Below, in pieces: positions 49,644 to 58,431 of a DNA stretch of 64,000 nt (position 1 is its first letter; each line of letters starts with the position of its first letter). A program made the position numbers and the translations under genes. The stretch covers positions 186,001 through 250,000 of the forward strand of contig NZ_PYWB01000006.1 in the NCBI RefSeq assembly GCF_003056345.1, written 5' to 3'. Origin of the DNA: Devosia submarina (lineage in GTDB: Bacteria > Pseudomonadota > Alphaproteobacteria > Rhizobiales > Devosiaceae). Under the pieces are notes generated by a model. It was given only the letters and a program-made list of their open reading frames with translations. It was not told the DNA's origin and did no database searches.

Positions 49644-52401
49644 ATTCTTCAGTCGCCGGTGGTGCCTCGGGCGCCTCTGGCGGTGGCAGCTCGTCTTCGT
49701 TCTCGGGCTCGCTGATGTGCTCGACGGAGACGACCTTTTCGCCTTCGGCGGTGTCAAAGACGATTACGCCTTGCGAGCCGCGCGACACGATGCGGATCGG
49801 CTTGTCGCCACCGACCGGTAGGCGAATGGTCTGCCCGCCATTGCTGATCAGCATGATCTGGTCATCGTCCGCCACGGGGAAGCTGGCGACCAGCTTGCCA
49901 TTGCGCTTGTTGACCGCCATGGCCACAATGCCTTTGCCGCCGCGTCCGGTGATCCGGTATTCGTGGCTGGAGGTGCGCTTGCCATAACCGTTTTCCGACA
50001 GGGTCAGAATGAACTGCTCGGTGGCGCTCATCTGAGCATAGCGCTCCTGCGGCAGTTCGCCGGCGACAACATCGGCCTCATCGGAGCCCGCGTCGTCTTC
50101 GGCACCTTCACCGCGCACGGCACGACTCATCTTGAGGTAAGCGGCGCGTTCTTCGGCCGTCGCATCGGAGTGGTTGATGATGGCCATGGAGATGACGACG
50201 TCATCCTTGGCCAGCTGGATGCCGCGCACGCCCATGGAATCACGGCCCTTGAAGACGCGGACGTCATCGACCGGGAAGCGGATGGCCTGGCCCATGGCGG
50301 TGGTCAGGAGGACGTCGTCGTGGGCATTGGCAGTTTCGACGCCGACGATCTGGTCGCCCTCATCGAGCTTCATGGCAATTTTGCCGTTCTGGCGCACTTC
50401 GACGAAGTCAGCGAGCGAATTGCGGCGAACCGTGCCGCGTGTCGTCGCGAACATGATGTCGAGATTGGCCCAGCTAGCCTCGTCCTCGGGCAAGGGCATG
50501 ATGGTGGTGATACGCTCGCCCTGTTCCAGGGGCAGGATATTGATCAACGCCTTGCCGCGCGAATTGGCCTGGGCCAACGGGAGGCGCCAAACCTTGAGCT
50601 TATAGGCGATGCCGCGGCTGGTGAAGAACAGAACGGGCGTGTGGGTATTGGCCACAAAGAGGCGGGACACGAAATCTTCGTCGCGCGTGGCCATGCCAGA
50701 GCGGCCCTTGCCGCCGCGGTTCTGCGCGCGATAGGTCGAAAGCGGTACCCGCTTGATGTAGCCCTCGTGCGACACAGTAACGACCATGTCCTCGCGAGCG
50801 ATCAGGTCTTCATCGTCGAAGTCGCCGACTACGGCGGAAATCTCTGTGCGGCGCGGCGTTGCGAACTGGTCCTTGATCTCGGTGAGCTCGTTGCGGATGA
50901 TTTCCACGACGCGTTCGCGCGAGCGCAGGATATCGAGATAGTCCTCGATCTCCTTGCCCAACCCGTTCAGTTCGTCACCGATTTCGTCGCGGCCAAGAGC
51001 GGTTAGGCGAGCCAGGCGCAGTTCGAGGATGGCGCGGGCTTGCTCTTCGGAGAGCATGAAGGTGCCGTCTTCGTTGATACGGTGGCGCGGATCATCGATC
51101 AGCTTGATCAATGGGGCGACGTCCTGCGCCGGCCAGTGACGCGTCATCAACTGCTCGCGGGCAGTCGCCGGATCGGGCGCCGTCCGGATCAGGGCGATGA
51201 CTTCGTCGATATTGGCAACGGCAATGGCGAGGCCGACCAAGATGTGAGCGCGATCTCGGGCCTTATTGAGGAGGAACCGGGCACGGCGCGTAACCACTTC
51301 GTGGCGGAAATCGATGAAAGCCTGCAGCATTTCACGCAAATTCATCAGCTGCGGCTTGCCGCCATTGAGCGCAACAAAGTTGCAGCCGAAGGAGGATTGC
51401 AGCGCCGTGAAGCGATAAAGCTGGTTGAGAACGACGTCAGCCAGGGCGTCGCGCTTGATTTCGATGACGACGCGCATGCCCTCGCGCGAGGATTCGTCGC
51501 GCATGTCGGCGATGCCCTCGATGCGCTTGTCGCGCACTAGTTCGGCGATCTTTTCGACCATGGCGGCCTTGTTCACCTGATACGGCAGCTCGGTGATGAC
51601 GAGAGCCTCGCGCTCCTTGCGGATCTCCTCGACAGCCACTCGACCGCGGACAAGGACGGAGCCGCGGCCCGTTTCATAGGCCTGGCGAATGCCGGCACGG
51701 CCCAAGATGATGCCGCCCGTTGGGAAGTCGGGGCCTGGCAGAGCTTCAAGCAATTGCTCGGCGGGTGTCTGTGGGTCATCAAGCAGCAGGAGCGCTGCGT
51801 CGATGGTTTCGCCGAGGTTGTGGGTCGGGATATTGGTCGCCATGCCAACGGCAATGCCGCCACCGCCATTCACCAGCATGTTCGGGAAGCGCGCGGGCAG
51901 AACCGTCGGTTCCTTTTCGGAGCCGTCATAGTTGTCCCGGAAATCCACCGTGTCCTTGTCGAGATCATCAAGGAGGGAGTTGGTGATGCGCTGCATGCGC
52001 ACTTCGGTATAACGCATCGCCGCGGGCATATCGCCGTCGACCGAGCCGAAGTTCCCCTGCCCTTCCACAAGCATTTCGCCCATGGAGAAATCCTGCGCCA
52101 TGCGCACAAGAGCCATATAGACGGCGCTATCGCCGTGGGGGTGATACTTACCGATCACGTCACCCACGACACGGGCGGATTTGCGATAGGGCTTGTTGTA
52201 TTCGTAACCGTTCTCGCTCATCGAAAAGAGGATGCGGCGGTGAACGGGCTTGAGCCCGTCGCGCACATCCGGCAGTGCCCGGCTCACGATCACGCTCATG
52301 GCGTAATCGAGATAGGACTTGCGCATCTCGTCGGTGATGGAAATCGCTGAAATGTCGGATGGCGGCAGCGCGCCGTTGCCGTTGCTTGTCGTATCGCTCA
52401 C
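49642..52401 (-). CDS. gyrA: DNA gyrase subunit A
   Basis: Breakage-reunion subunit of gyrase, which supercoils DNA. The catalytic Tyr131 lies in AMRYTEVRM, and the GyrA box is QNRGGKG near residue 557. In the quinolone region [18 protein letters not shown], Ser92 matches E. coli Ser83, but Met96 stands where E. coli has Asp87. The C-terminal pinwheel is followed by an acidic Pro/Ala-rich tail. The start is GTG at 52401; the length is 919. Confidence 0.97.
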   Translation of the reverse strand: MSDTTSNGNGALPPSDISAISITDEMRKSYLDYAMSVIVSRALPDVRDGLKPVHRRILFSMSENGYEYNKPYRKSARVVGDVIGKYHPHGDSAVYMALVRMAQDFSMGEMLVEGQGNFGSVDGDMPAAMRYTEVRMQRITNSLLDDLDKDTVDFRDNYDGSEKEPTVLPARFPNMLVNGGGGIAVGMATNIPTHNLGETIDAALLLLDDPQTPAEQLLEALPGPDFPTGGIILGRAGIRQAYETGRGSVLVRGRVAVEEIRKEREALVITELPYQVNKAAMVEKIAELVRDKRIEGIADMRDESSREGMRVVIEIKRDALADVVLNQLYRFTALQSSFGCNFVALNGGKPQLMNLREMLQAFIDFRHEVVTRRARFLLNKARDRAHILVGLAIAVANIDEVIALIRTAPDPATAREQLMTRHWPAQDVAPLIKLIDDPRHRINEDGTFMLSEEQARAILELRLARLTALGRDEIGDELNGLGKEIEDYLDILRSRERVVEIIRNELTEIKDQFATPRRTEISAVVGDFDDEDLIAREDMVVTVSHEGYIKRVPLSTYRAQNRGGKGRSGMATRDEDFVSRLFVANTHTPVLFFTSRGIAYKLKVWRLPLAQANSRGKALINILPLEQGERITTIMPLPEDEASWANLDIMFATTRGTVRRNSLADFVEVRQNGKIAMKLDEGDQIVGVETANAHDDVLLTTAMGQAIRFPVDDVRVFKGRDSMGVRGIQLAKDDVVISMAIINHSDATAEERAAYLKMSRAVRGEGAEDDAGSDEADVVAGELPQERYAQMSATEQFILTLSENGYGKRTSSHEYRITGRGGKGIVAMAVNKRNGKLVASFPVADDDQIMLISNGGQTIRLPVGGDKPIRIVSRGSQGVIVFDTAEGEKVVSVEHISEPENEDELPPPEAPEAPPATEE

Positions 52402-52638
52402 TGGGGTGATTCTTGGTTGATTTGGTTAGCCGATATATAGGTGATCTCGGCCCAAATTGCTAATCTGGTGCTCATGGGCCCCTGTGTGGAGGCTGAGAGC
52501 CGCCCGGGCTCAGCGTCGGGGAGGCTTCATCCTGAGCTTGTGGAAGAACAAGACTGTGGCAGCACTGTCTCCCCTCGCTCTGCCGTATGGTTCCCCAGGC
52601 TCATCCTGAGGCCCTCGTTAGTGATTGAAGCCTAGCGG
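52402..52638. other. Intergenic region upstream of gyrA
   Basis: It holds the probable gyrA promoter (ACCTATATAT near 52433-52442, minus strand) and two copies of the TCATCCTGAG motif (52526 and 52600 areas), part of the dispersed repeats. No gene is seen. Confidence 0.45.
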
Positions 52639-53043
52639 CTAAGCCGCGCTGTCAAAGGTTGTGCGAGCCTTGTTGATGTGCCCGTGGTTCTGGTTGGCCC
52701 AGGTCACGAGGTGGCCGAAGGGGATGATGATGGAGCGGCCGAGATCGGTCAGGCGGTATTCAACGGAAGGTGGCTTGGTGTCGAATACTTCGCGTTCCAC
52801 CATGCCGTCGCGCTGCAGATCGCGCAAAGTTTGGGTCAGCATCTTTTGGGAAATGTCGGGCACCTCACGGCGCAGCTGATTGAAACGGCGGGGCCCGGAA
52901 GCAAGGGTCATGACCAGCAGCATGCTCCATTTGTCGGAAATCTTGTCGAGCACGTCGCGCACCGGGCAATTGCTGAGCGGCCCGCCTATTTTTTCGTTCC
53001 AGCACTGGACGACGGCGGATGCCTGATCGGTTTCGGACAACAT
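52639..53043 (-). CDS. HxlR family transcriptional regulator (YtfH-like)
   Basis: Winged-helix regulator of 134 residues. HxlR hallmarks are [42 protein letters not shown] and EYRLTDLG. Cys21 in NCPVRDVL is the conserved residue that senses oxidants or electrophiles in some relatives. It diverges from a QorB-like reductase gene with 139 nt between them, as ytfH does from qorB in E. coli, so it probably regulates that gene. Confidence 0.9.
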   Translation of the reverse strand: MLSETDQASAVVQCWNEKIGGPLSNCPVRDVLDKISDKWSMLLVMTLASGPRRFNQLRREVPDISQKMLTQTLRDLQRDGMVEREVFDTKPPSVEYRLTDLGRSIIIPFGHLVTWANQNHGHINKARTTFDSAA

Positions 53044-53102
53044 GGGGTTACCTCCGGGTGCCTTTAGGCGGCGGAAGTGCCTCCTTTCGCCTGACGGCGA
53101 GT

Positions 53103-53123
53103 CTCTCTAGAAAGCACTCTCTA
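53103..53123. promoter_or_regulatory. Direct-repeat operator candidate in the HxlR/QorB intergenic region
   Basis: CTCTCTA occurs twice with a 14-bp period (53103-53109 and 53117-53123), with a similar CTACTCTCC downstream. Its place suits binding by the divergent HxlR regulator. Confidence 0.4.
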
Positions 53124-53182
53124 ATCGAGACCTACTCTCCGGTGGCAACTACTGCAAGGAGGGTTTCACAGGAGAGTCAATC

Positions 53183-54067
53183 ATGCCCGACTTCAAGGAT
53201 CAGTCCCTGCTCGTAACCGGTGCCAGTGGCCACTTTGGCCGCATTGCTGTCGAGGAGCTTCTTGCTCGTGGCGCGACGAAGATCGTCGCGGGAACGCGCG
53301 AACCGGACAAGCTGGCCGACCTGCGGGACAGAGGCGTCGAAGTGCGGCGGGTTGATTTCGATGAGGCGGGGAGCCTTGCCCAGGCATTTGCGGGCATCGA
53401 TCGCATGCTGATGGTCAGCACGGACGGGATCGGCAAGCGCATCGCCCAGCAGACGGCCGCGATTGATGCCGCTAAGGCCGTGGGTATAAAGCACATCATC
53501 TATACCTCTGCTCCGGCAGCGCGGCCCAATGCCGATGCCCGGACCATTCTTCAGGAACACTTTGCAACCGAACTGGCGATCGCCGGGAGCGGGCTCGACT
53601 TCACCATTTTGCGCAATCACATGTATGCCGAGAACAATCTGGCCGGTGTGGCGCAGATTGTAGCCTCAGGGCAGTTGTTCGGGCTCGTGGGGGATCGGGG
53701 TACGGCCTATGTGACGCGCGCCGATGCGGCCCGCACTGCAGCTGGTGCGCTGCTTCTTGCGAGTGGCAAAGCCATTGAGGACGTTACCGGACCTGCAGCC
53801 GTAACCAATACCGAGCGTACCGCGCTTTTATCCAAACTTAGCGGCAAGCCGGTGACCAGCATTGCCGTGACGCCTGATGAACTTGCCGCGGGCATGGTGG
53901 CCGCTGGACTGCCTGGGGATTTCGCTGATGTGCTCGTCGCATTTCAGATCGACGCAGTGCTGGGCTATCATGGTGTCGTCACCAACATTGTAGAGCGCTA
54001 TTCAGGCCGCAAGCCGCATTCGCTCGCCAACTTTCTCGAAGACAATCGCTCTGCTTTGGTCAGCTGA
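53183..54067 (+). CDS. NAD(P)H-binding quinone reductase, QorB/NmrA-like
   Basis: Atypical short-chain reductase of 294 residues. The N-terminal nucleotide motif is VTGASGHFGR; further segments IKHIIYTSAPAA and LDFTILRNHMYAENNL resemble E. coli QorB, an NADPH:quinone oxidoreductase. AGGAGAG lies upstream of the ATG. Divergent pairing with an HxlR regulator supports a redox or electrophile-detoxification role. The substrate is inferred only. Confidence 0.85.
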   Translation: MPDFKDQSLLVTGASGHFGRIAVEELLARGATKIVAGTREPDKLADLRDRGVEVRRVDFDEAGSLAQAFAGIDRMLMVSTDGIGKRIAQQTAAIDAAKAVGIKHIIYTSAPAARPNADARTILQEHFATELAIAGSGLDFTILRNHMYAENNLAGVAQIVASGQLFGLVGDRGTAYVTRADAARTAAGALLLASGKAIEDVTGPAAVTNTERTALLSKLSGKPVTSIAVTPDELAAGMVAAGLPGDFADVLVAFQIDAVLGYHGVVTNIVERYSGRKPHSLANFLEDNRSALVS

Positions 54068-54216
54068 CGCTCACGCGGTCCCGGTCATCGTCGGGGCCGC
54101 GCCAGCGGGCAATCTTGCTACACAAGGGCGCAAACAGATGCGATCGCTGGACGCAGGGAGAGCAACACCGTAGAAATCGCGGCAATCTCGCATCTTCGTT
54201 CCGGAGTCGGTGGCCT

Positions 54217-56604
54217 TTGTCTGGTGGTTCCTTTTTCCAGCGCCTGTGGGCGCGATTTGCCTATGACCGGTCGATTGGCTTCGGGCTCGAATATATCGGG
54301 CTGACCACTTTGCGCTATCCGCGCCTGATCGCCATGGCGGTGCTCGTCGTGACGATCCTGGCGGCATCGCAGATGCCGCGAGCCAATGTGGATGGCGATT
54401 TGCTGCGGGTTTATGCCCATTCAGGTGAGCATTACGATGCCTATGAGGAGCTTTCCTCCACCTTCGGCACGTTCGAGAACGACATCTATGTGCTGGTCAA
54501 CTCGCCGCGCCTGACTGAGCCCGAAACGCTGGAGCGCGTGCGCGAACTAGCGTTCGATCTGGAGCTCAACGACTATGCCGTGGGCACCATGTCGCCTTTC
54601 ACCCTACGCAAGCCGGACGGCAATGGCGGCACCGTGCCGGCCGTGCCCGAGGGCATGGACAATTTCGGCGATGTTGCGCGTGCGCTTAGCGATCTGCAGC
54701 AGAACGATCCAATGATGCGCAACCTTATCACGCCCGATCTTTCGGGCGTGGTGCTGATCATGTTCCCCAACCAGGAACTGACCAAGGAGAATGGCACCAA
54801 GGCGATGATCGCGAGCCTGCGCGAAACCATTGCGCCTTACGAGGACGAGAACATCAGCATCGAGCTGACCGGCCCACCGGTGTGGTCGACCGAGATGCTT
54901 GGTGCTGCGGTTAATGATCAGGTCAAGTTCACCGTTTGGGGTTTCGGGCTCGGCTCGCTCCTGGCGCTGCTGGCGCTGCGCTCCATTGCCGGCGCGCTGT
55001 TGGTGGCGGCGACGCCGTTCCTGGCGGTGCTCTGGTCCATGGGTATCATCCTGCTGTTTTTCGGCTCGTTCTCCTTCCTCACCATTATCGTCACGACGCT
55101 GGTGCTGGTGATCTCCTTTGCAGAAGCCATGTTCTTTGTTTTCAACTGGCTGGCGTATTGGCGCGATGGGATGGAGCCCAACAAGGCGGTGGATGCCACC
55201 GTCAAGCTGGTGGGGCCCGCCTCGGCCCTGACCATGCTCACTACCTTTGTCAGCTTCGCCTCGCTCTCCCTGACGCCCGGCCAAGGCATTCGCGAGTTCT
55301 CGATTGCGGGTTCGATCGGCACGTTTTTGCTGTTTGTGTGCCTAATGACGTTCTTGCCGCTGCTGCTCAAGCTTGCCATTCGCCTTGGCTTCAAGCCGCC
55401 CAAGCGCTCCAGCTTGGTGCTAACGGCACCGCTGCCGATCGCCTGGTTCCTGGCCAGCCGGTTCGGCCGGCAGGTTTCCATTGCTGCCATAGCCGTGACG
55501 ATCCTGCTTTTCATCCCCTATTTCCTGATCAAGCCCCATTTCTCGTTCCAGGATTTCGTGGCGAAGGACTCAACGGCGCTGACCGCTGCCGAGAGCATCG
55601 ATGCGGGCGTGGGCGGCGTAGCCCCCTTCTATATCCGTGTGCCGCTGGTCGAGATGGACCCCAATGTGGGTCCAAGGGACTTCGAAACCGTGCGGGCGGT
55701 ACACGAAATTGTCGAGAAGCACCTGGGGGAGAACAAGGTCATCTCGGCCGCGAGCCTCACCAATTATACCGAGAGCGGGTTCACCCGCGAAGAGGTGCTG
55801 GACGCCGTTGGTCCGTTTATGAAGCGGCGCTTCGTGACGGATGATGGCAGCCAGGCGCTGGTCACCGGTTTCATGCCAACCATCATCGACTCCGAAGATT
55901 TGCGCCAGCTAGTGACCGATATAGATGCGGACCTCAAGGCTGCGGGAGTCAGCCAGGCGCAGATCGGTGGCTTCCGCGTGCTGACCACTTTTGCCACGGA
56001 CCAGATCGTCACCGGGCTGCAACTGGATCTGACCATTTCGGTGCTGGTCAATCTGGGCCTGATCGGGTTTGCATTCCAATCCTTCCGCGTGGCGCTGGCA
56101 TCGGCCATTCCGAACCTCTTCCCGGTGCTGGGCACGGAAGCCTGGCTCTATTTCACCGGCCAGGGGCTGCAATTGACCACGGTTATCGCGCTTACGATCG
56201 CCTTCGGTATTGCGGTGGATGACACGGTGCACTTCCTGTCGCACTACCTCCATTCGCGCCGCGAAGAAGGCCGTCCGCACATGGAGGCGGTCAAGCACAC
56301 GCTGGACCGGATCGGGGGCGCCATTGTCGCAACCACTATCATTCTTTGTTCCGGGGTCATCATCGTGACCTTCTCGGAACTGCCTCAGGTGGCACTGTTT
56401 GGCATGCTGTTTGTGTCCACCCTCGCCTTTGCGGTAGTTGGGGATCTGTTTATCCTGCCCGCTCTTCTGGCCGCTGGCGGCAAGTTCTTCCACCCGCTCG
56501 GCAATATTCGGGTGCGGACGGCCGACCATGAGGCGACGCCGGACGATCCTACGGGCGACACCCACACGGGCGATGCTCCCGATCCTGTTGTTGCAGGCAA
56601 GTAA
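54217..56604 (+). CDS. MMPL/RND family transporter
   Basis: Large inner-membrane protein of about 795 residues with two repeats, each of one helix, a periplasmic loop and five further helices. The second half contains AFGIAVDDTVHFLSHY, the conserved acidic pair typical of MMPL/Patched-like transporters. Lipid or hopanoid-like cargo is possible but not shown. The start is uncertain: I used TTG at 54217 with GGAG 10 nt upstream; the frame stays open to 54115, but that part does not look coding. Confidence 0.85.
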   Translation: MSGGSFFQRLWARFAYDRSIGFGLEYIGLTTLRYPRLIAMAVLVVTILAASQMPRANVDGDLLRVYAHSGEHYDAYEELSSTFGTFENDIYVLVNSPRLTEPETLERVRELAFDLELNDYAVGTMSPFTLRKPDGNGGTVPAVPEGMDNFGDVARALSDLQQNDPMMRNLITPDLSGVVLIMFPNQELTKENGTKAMIASLRETIAPYEDENISIELTGPPVWSTEMLGAAVNDQVKFTVWGFGLGSLLALLALRSIAGALLVAATPFLAVLWSMGIILLFFGSFSFLTIIVTTLVLVISFAEAMFFVFNWLAYWRDGMEPNKAVDATVKLVGPASALTMLTTFVSFASLSLTPGQGIREFSIAGSIGTFLLFVCLMTFLPLLLKLAIRLGFKPPKRSSLVLTAPLPIAWFLASRFGRQVSIAAIAVTILLFIPYFLIKPHFSFQDFVAKDSTALTAAESIDAGVGGVAPFYIRVPLVEMDPNVGPRDFETVRAVHEIVEKHLGENKVISAASLTNYTESGFTREEVLDAVGPFMKRRFVTDDGSQALVTGFMPTIIDSEDLRQLVTDIDADLKAAGVSQAQIGGFRVLTTFATDQIVTGLQLDLTISVLVNLGLIGFAFQSFRVALASAIPNLFPVLGTEAWLYFTGQGLQLTTVIALTIAFGIAVDDTVHFLSHYLHSRREEGRPHMEAVKHTLDRIGGAIVATTIILCSGVIIVTFSELPQVALFGMLFVSTLAFAVVGDLFILPALLAAGGKFFHPLGNIRVRTADHEATPDDPTGDTHTGDAPDPVVAGK

Positions 56605-56786
56605 TGCGCGCAACATTGCTTGTCGCTCCCCGGCGCCATTGCTTAGATGAGCAGCGCTGATTCTCGTCTGGAGGGGCGGGGAACAAGCGATCAAATTGCT
56701 GCGTACTAGCCCGGCAGGCGAAGGGTTGTGGTATCGGGGTGGGCGGTATGTTGCCGAGGGGCATTTTTCGTTGGAGGCCTAGGGCC

Positions 56787-57317
56787 ATGAGCTTTTTTGG
56801 ACACCTGTCGCGCGCAGTTGCGGTGGCGGGCGTAGTTTTTGCGGCCGGTGGCAGTGTCGCTCCGGCCTTTGCCGCCCCGGCAGATGTGGCGCTGCTGAAA
56901 TCCTATATTGGTGAATGGCGCGGGCGCGGCACGCTGGTTGGGGCCAATCGGGAAACGGTCGTATGCCGCTTGTCCCTGACGCAAGGCAATGCCGACAAGG
57001 TCAATTATAATGGCCGCTGTACGCTGGCGGGTAACCAGCTTTCAGTGGCCGGCACCATTGCCTATATCGAGGCAAGCAAGCGCTATGAAGCCGCCATGAG
57101 CTCTAATGCGACCTTTACCGGGACAGCCGTGGGCCAGAAGCGCGGCAGTGGCCTTGTCTTCAATCTGCGCGAACGCGATCAGGACGAAGAGGGCAAGGAC
57201 CTCAACATCTCGGCCCAGATCAGCCTGCGCGACGACGACATCGGCGTCGTGTTCGAAGTGGTGTATGTGGAAACCGGCGATAATTTGCGCGCCGAAGTTC
57301 CGTTCACGCGGCAATAG
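56787..57317 (+). CDS. Secreted protein of unknown function with GxWxGxG motif
   Basis: A 176-residue protein with a signal peptide ending near APAFAA (residue 30). Mature residues 42-48 read GEWRGRG, a pattern like the GxWxGxG of lipocalin- or nitrobindin-like barrels. The mature part has no His, so heme ligation as in nitrobindin is not supported. Alternating beta-like segments follow. GGAGG lies about 10 nt before the ATG at 56787. I do not recognise the family. Confidence 0.75.
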   Translation: MSFFGHLSRAVAVAGVVFAAGGSVAPAFAAPADVALLKSYIGEWRGRGTLVGANRETVVCRLSLTQGNADKVNYNGRCTLAGNQLSVAGTIAYIEASKRYEAAMSSNATFTGTAVGQKRGSGLVFNLRERDQDEEGKDLNISAQISLRDDDIGVVFEVVYVETGDNLRAEVPFTRQ

Positions 57318-57328
57318 TTAGCGCTGCT

Positions 57329-57352
57329 GCTTCAGGCTTTCTAGCCTGAAGC
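57329..57352 (+). terminator. Hairpin after the secreted protein gene
   Basis: GCTTCAGGCT and AGCCTGAAGC form a perfect 10-bp stem with a TTCT loop, 12 nt past the stop. No T-run follows, so efficiency is uncertain. Confidence 0.55.
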
Positions 57353-57449
57353 TTGGCTGCCTGAAAGCAACCAGTCTCTTCAAATAGCTTAGTTTCATAG
57401 ACACGTGGGGACGCCGAAGCGCCCCCGCAATATGGCTGTCAGCGAAGCC

Positions 57450-57962
57450 TCAGAACGGGATATCATCGTCCATCCCGCCAGGCTCGAAGGCCGGAGCGTT
57501 GGCAGAGGGACGACGTCCGCCACCAGCACCACCGTTGTCGCGCGCGCCTCGGAAGCCGCCGCTTTCATTGCCGTAGCCGCCGCCGCTAGAGGCGCCGTCA
57601 TTGTCACCACCTCGGCCATCCAGCAGGGTGAGATTGCTGTTGAAGCCCTGCAGCACGATTTCGGTGGAATATTTGTCCTGGCCAGACTGGTCCTGCCATT
57701 TGCGGGTCTGAAGCTGGCCCTCGATGTAGACCTTGCTACCCTTGCGCAGATAGCTTTCTGCCACACGGGTCAGACCTTCGGAAAATATAACGACACGGTG
57801 CCATTCGGTTTTTTCGCGCCGCTCGCCCGTGTTCCTGTCTTTCCAGCTCTCCGAAGTGGCAATGGACAGGTTCACCACCTTGCCTCCACTCGGGAGATTG
57901 CGCACTTCTGGATCGGCACCCAGATTGCCGACCAGGATCACCTTGTTCACACTGCCTGCCAT
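57450..57962 (-). CDS. ssb: Single-stranded DNA-binding protein
   Basis: Coats single-stranded DNA in replication and repair. The OB fold begins [19 protein letters not shown]; the Gly/Asn-rich linker leads to the protein-recruiting tip DDDIPF at residues 165-170. The ATG at 57962 is the family start; the length is 170. It is divergent from uvrA with an SOS promoter upstream. Confidence 0.97.
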   Translation of the reverse strand: MAGSVNKVILVGNLGADPEVRNLPSGGKVVNLSIATSESWKDRNTGERREKTEWHRVVIFSEGLTRVAESYLRKGSKVYIEGQLQTRKWQDQSGQDKYSTEIVLQGFNSNLTLLDGRGGDNDGASSGGGYGNESGGFRGARDNGGAGGGRRPSANAPAFEPGGMDDDIPF

Positions 57963-58090
57963 AGCGTCTTCCTTTGAATTCAGTTTGCTGGGCAATGGCC
58001 CCACGCAAACGCTCACTTACATAGCGGCTGCACTTTACGCCGCCGTCCGGTTCGATGCTTGTGTGATATGAGGTTGTGAACAGGACTTGC

Positions 58091-58105
58091 GTTCACCCTA
58101 TGTTC
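58091..58105 (-). promoter_or_regulatory. SOS box of ssb
   Basis: GTTCACCCTATGTTC is an exact GTTC-N7-GTTC. On the minus strand it covers the -10 of the ssb promoter. Confidence 0.85.
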
Positions 58106-58123
58106 GCGATAGCGGTGAGTCAA
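58095..58123 (-). promoter_or_regulatory. ssb promoter
   Basis: Minus-strand TTGACT (58118-58123) and TAGGGT (58095-58100) are 17 nt apart; the -10 lies inside the SOS box. Confidence 0.65.
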
Positions 58124-58217
58124 GGCGGCGGAAAAGCTGGTACTGCTGACACGGATTGTCAGGAGCCCTACCCCAATCAACAGCTGCCTAGGGTATGGCG
58201 CCGGTGCAAATGGTAAC

Positions 58218-58246
58218 TTGACTCGGTGCAGACTTGTTCCGCTTAT
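58218..58246 (+). promoter_or_regulatory. uvrA promoter
   Basis: TTGACT (58218-58223) and GCTTAT (58241-58246) are 17 nt apart, with the SOS box covering the -10. Confidence 0.65.
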
Positions 58247-58250
58247 GTTC
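58236..58250 (+). promoter_or_regulatory. SOS box of uvrA
   Basis: GTTCCGCTTATGTTC is an exact GTTC-N7-GTTC overlapping the uvrA -10. Confidence 0.85.
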
Positions 58251-58431
58251 CCGGTGTAGAGTCGTACTGCCCACAGGTGTAACGTAACGGGAAAATGACG
58301 AGCTGCCGGGCCGCCATGCATCGGGGCTGCTTGCGGCGTGAGCGGGTGATGCCTATTTGTGTGGCCTTCCCGACAAGCTATCGACTTTGTCGCGGCGCCT
58401 GCTTTCGGCGCCTGAGCCATGGACTGAAATA

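Larger units (their letters stand above)
57963..58431. other. Divergent SOS control region between ssb and uvrA
   Basis: This 469-nt region holds two promoters and two SOS boxes, one for each gene, and leaves leaders of roughly 130 nt for ssb and 180 nt for uvrA. No gene is seen in it. Confidence 0.7.

Noticed and set aside
54115..54216. Extended N-terminus of the MMPL transporter
   Set aside because: Residues are charged and Arg/Asn-rich with no membrane or family character; a ribosome site fits the TTG at 54217 better.
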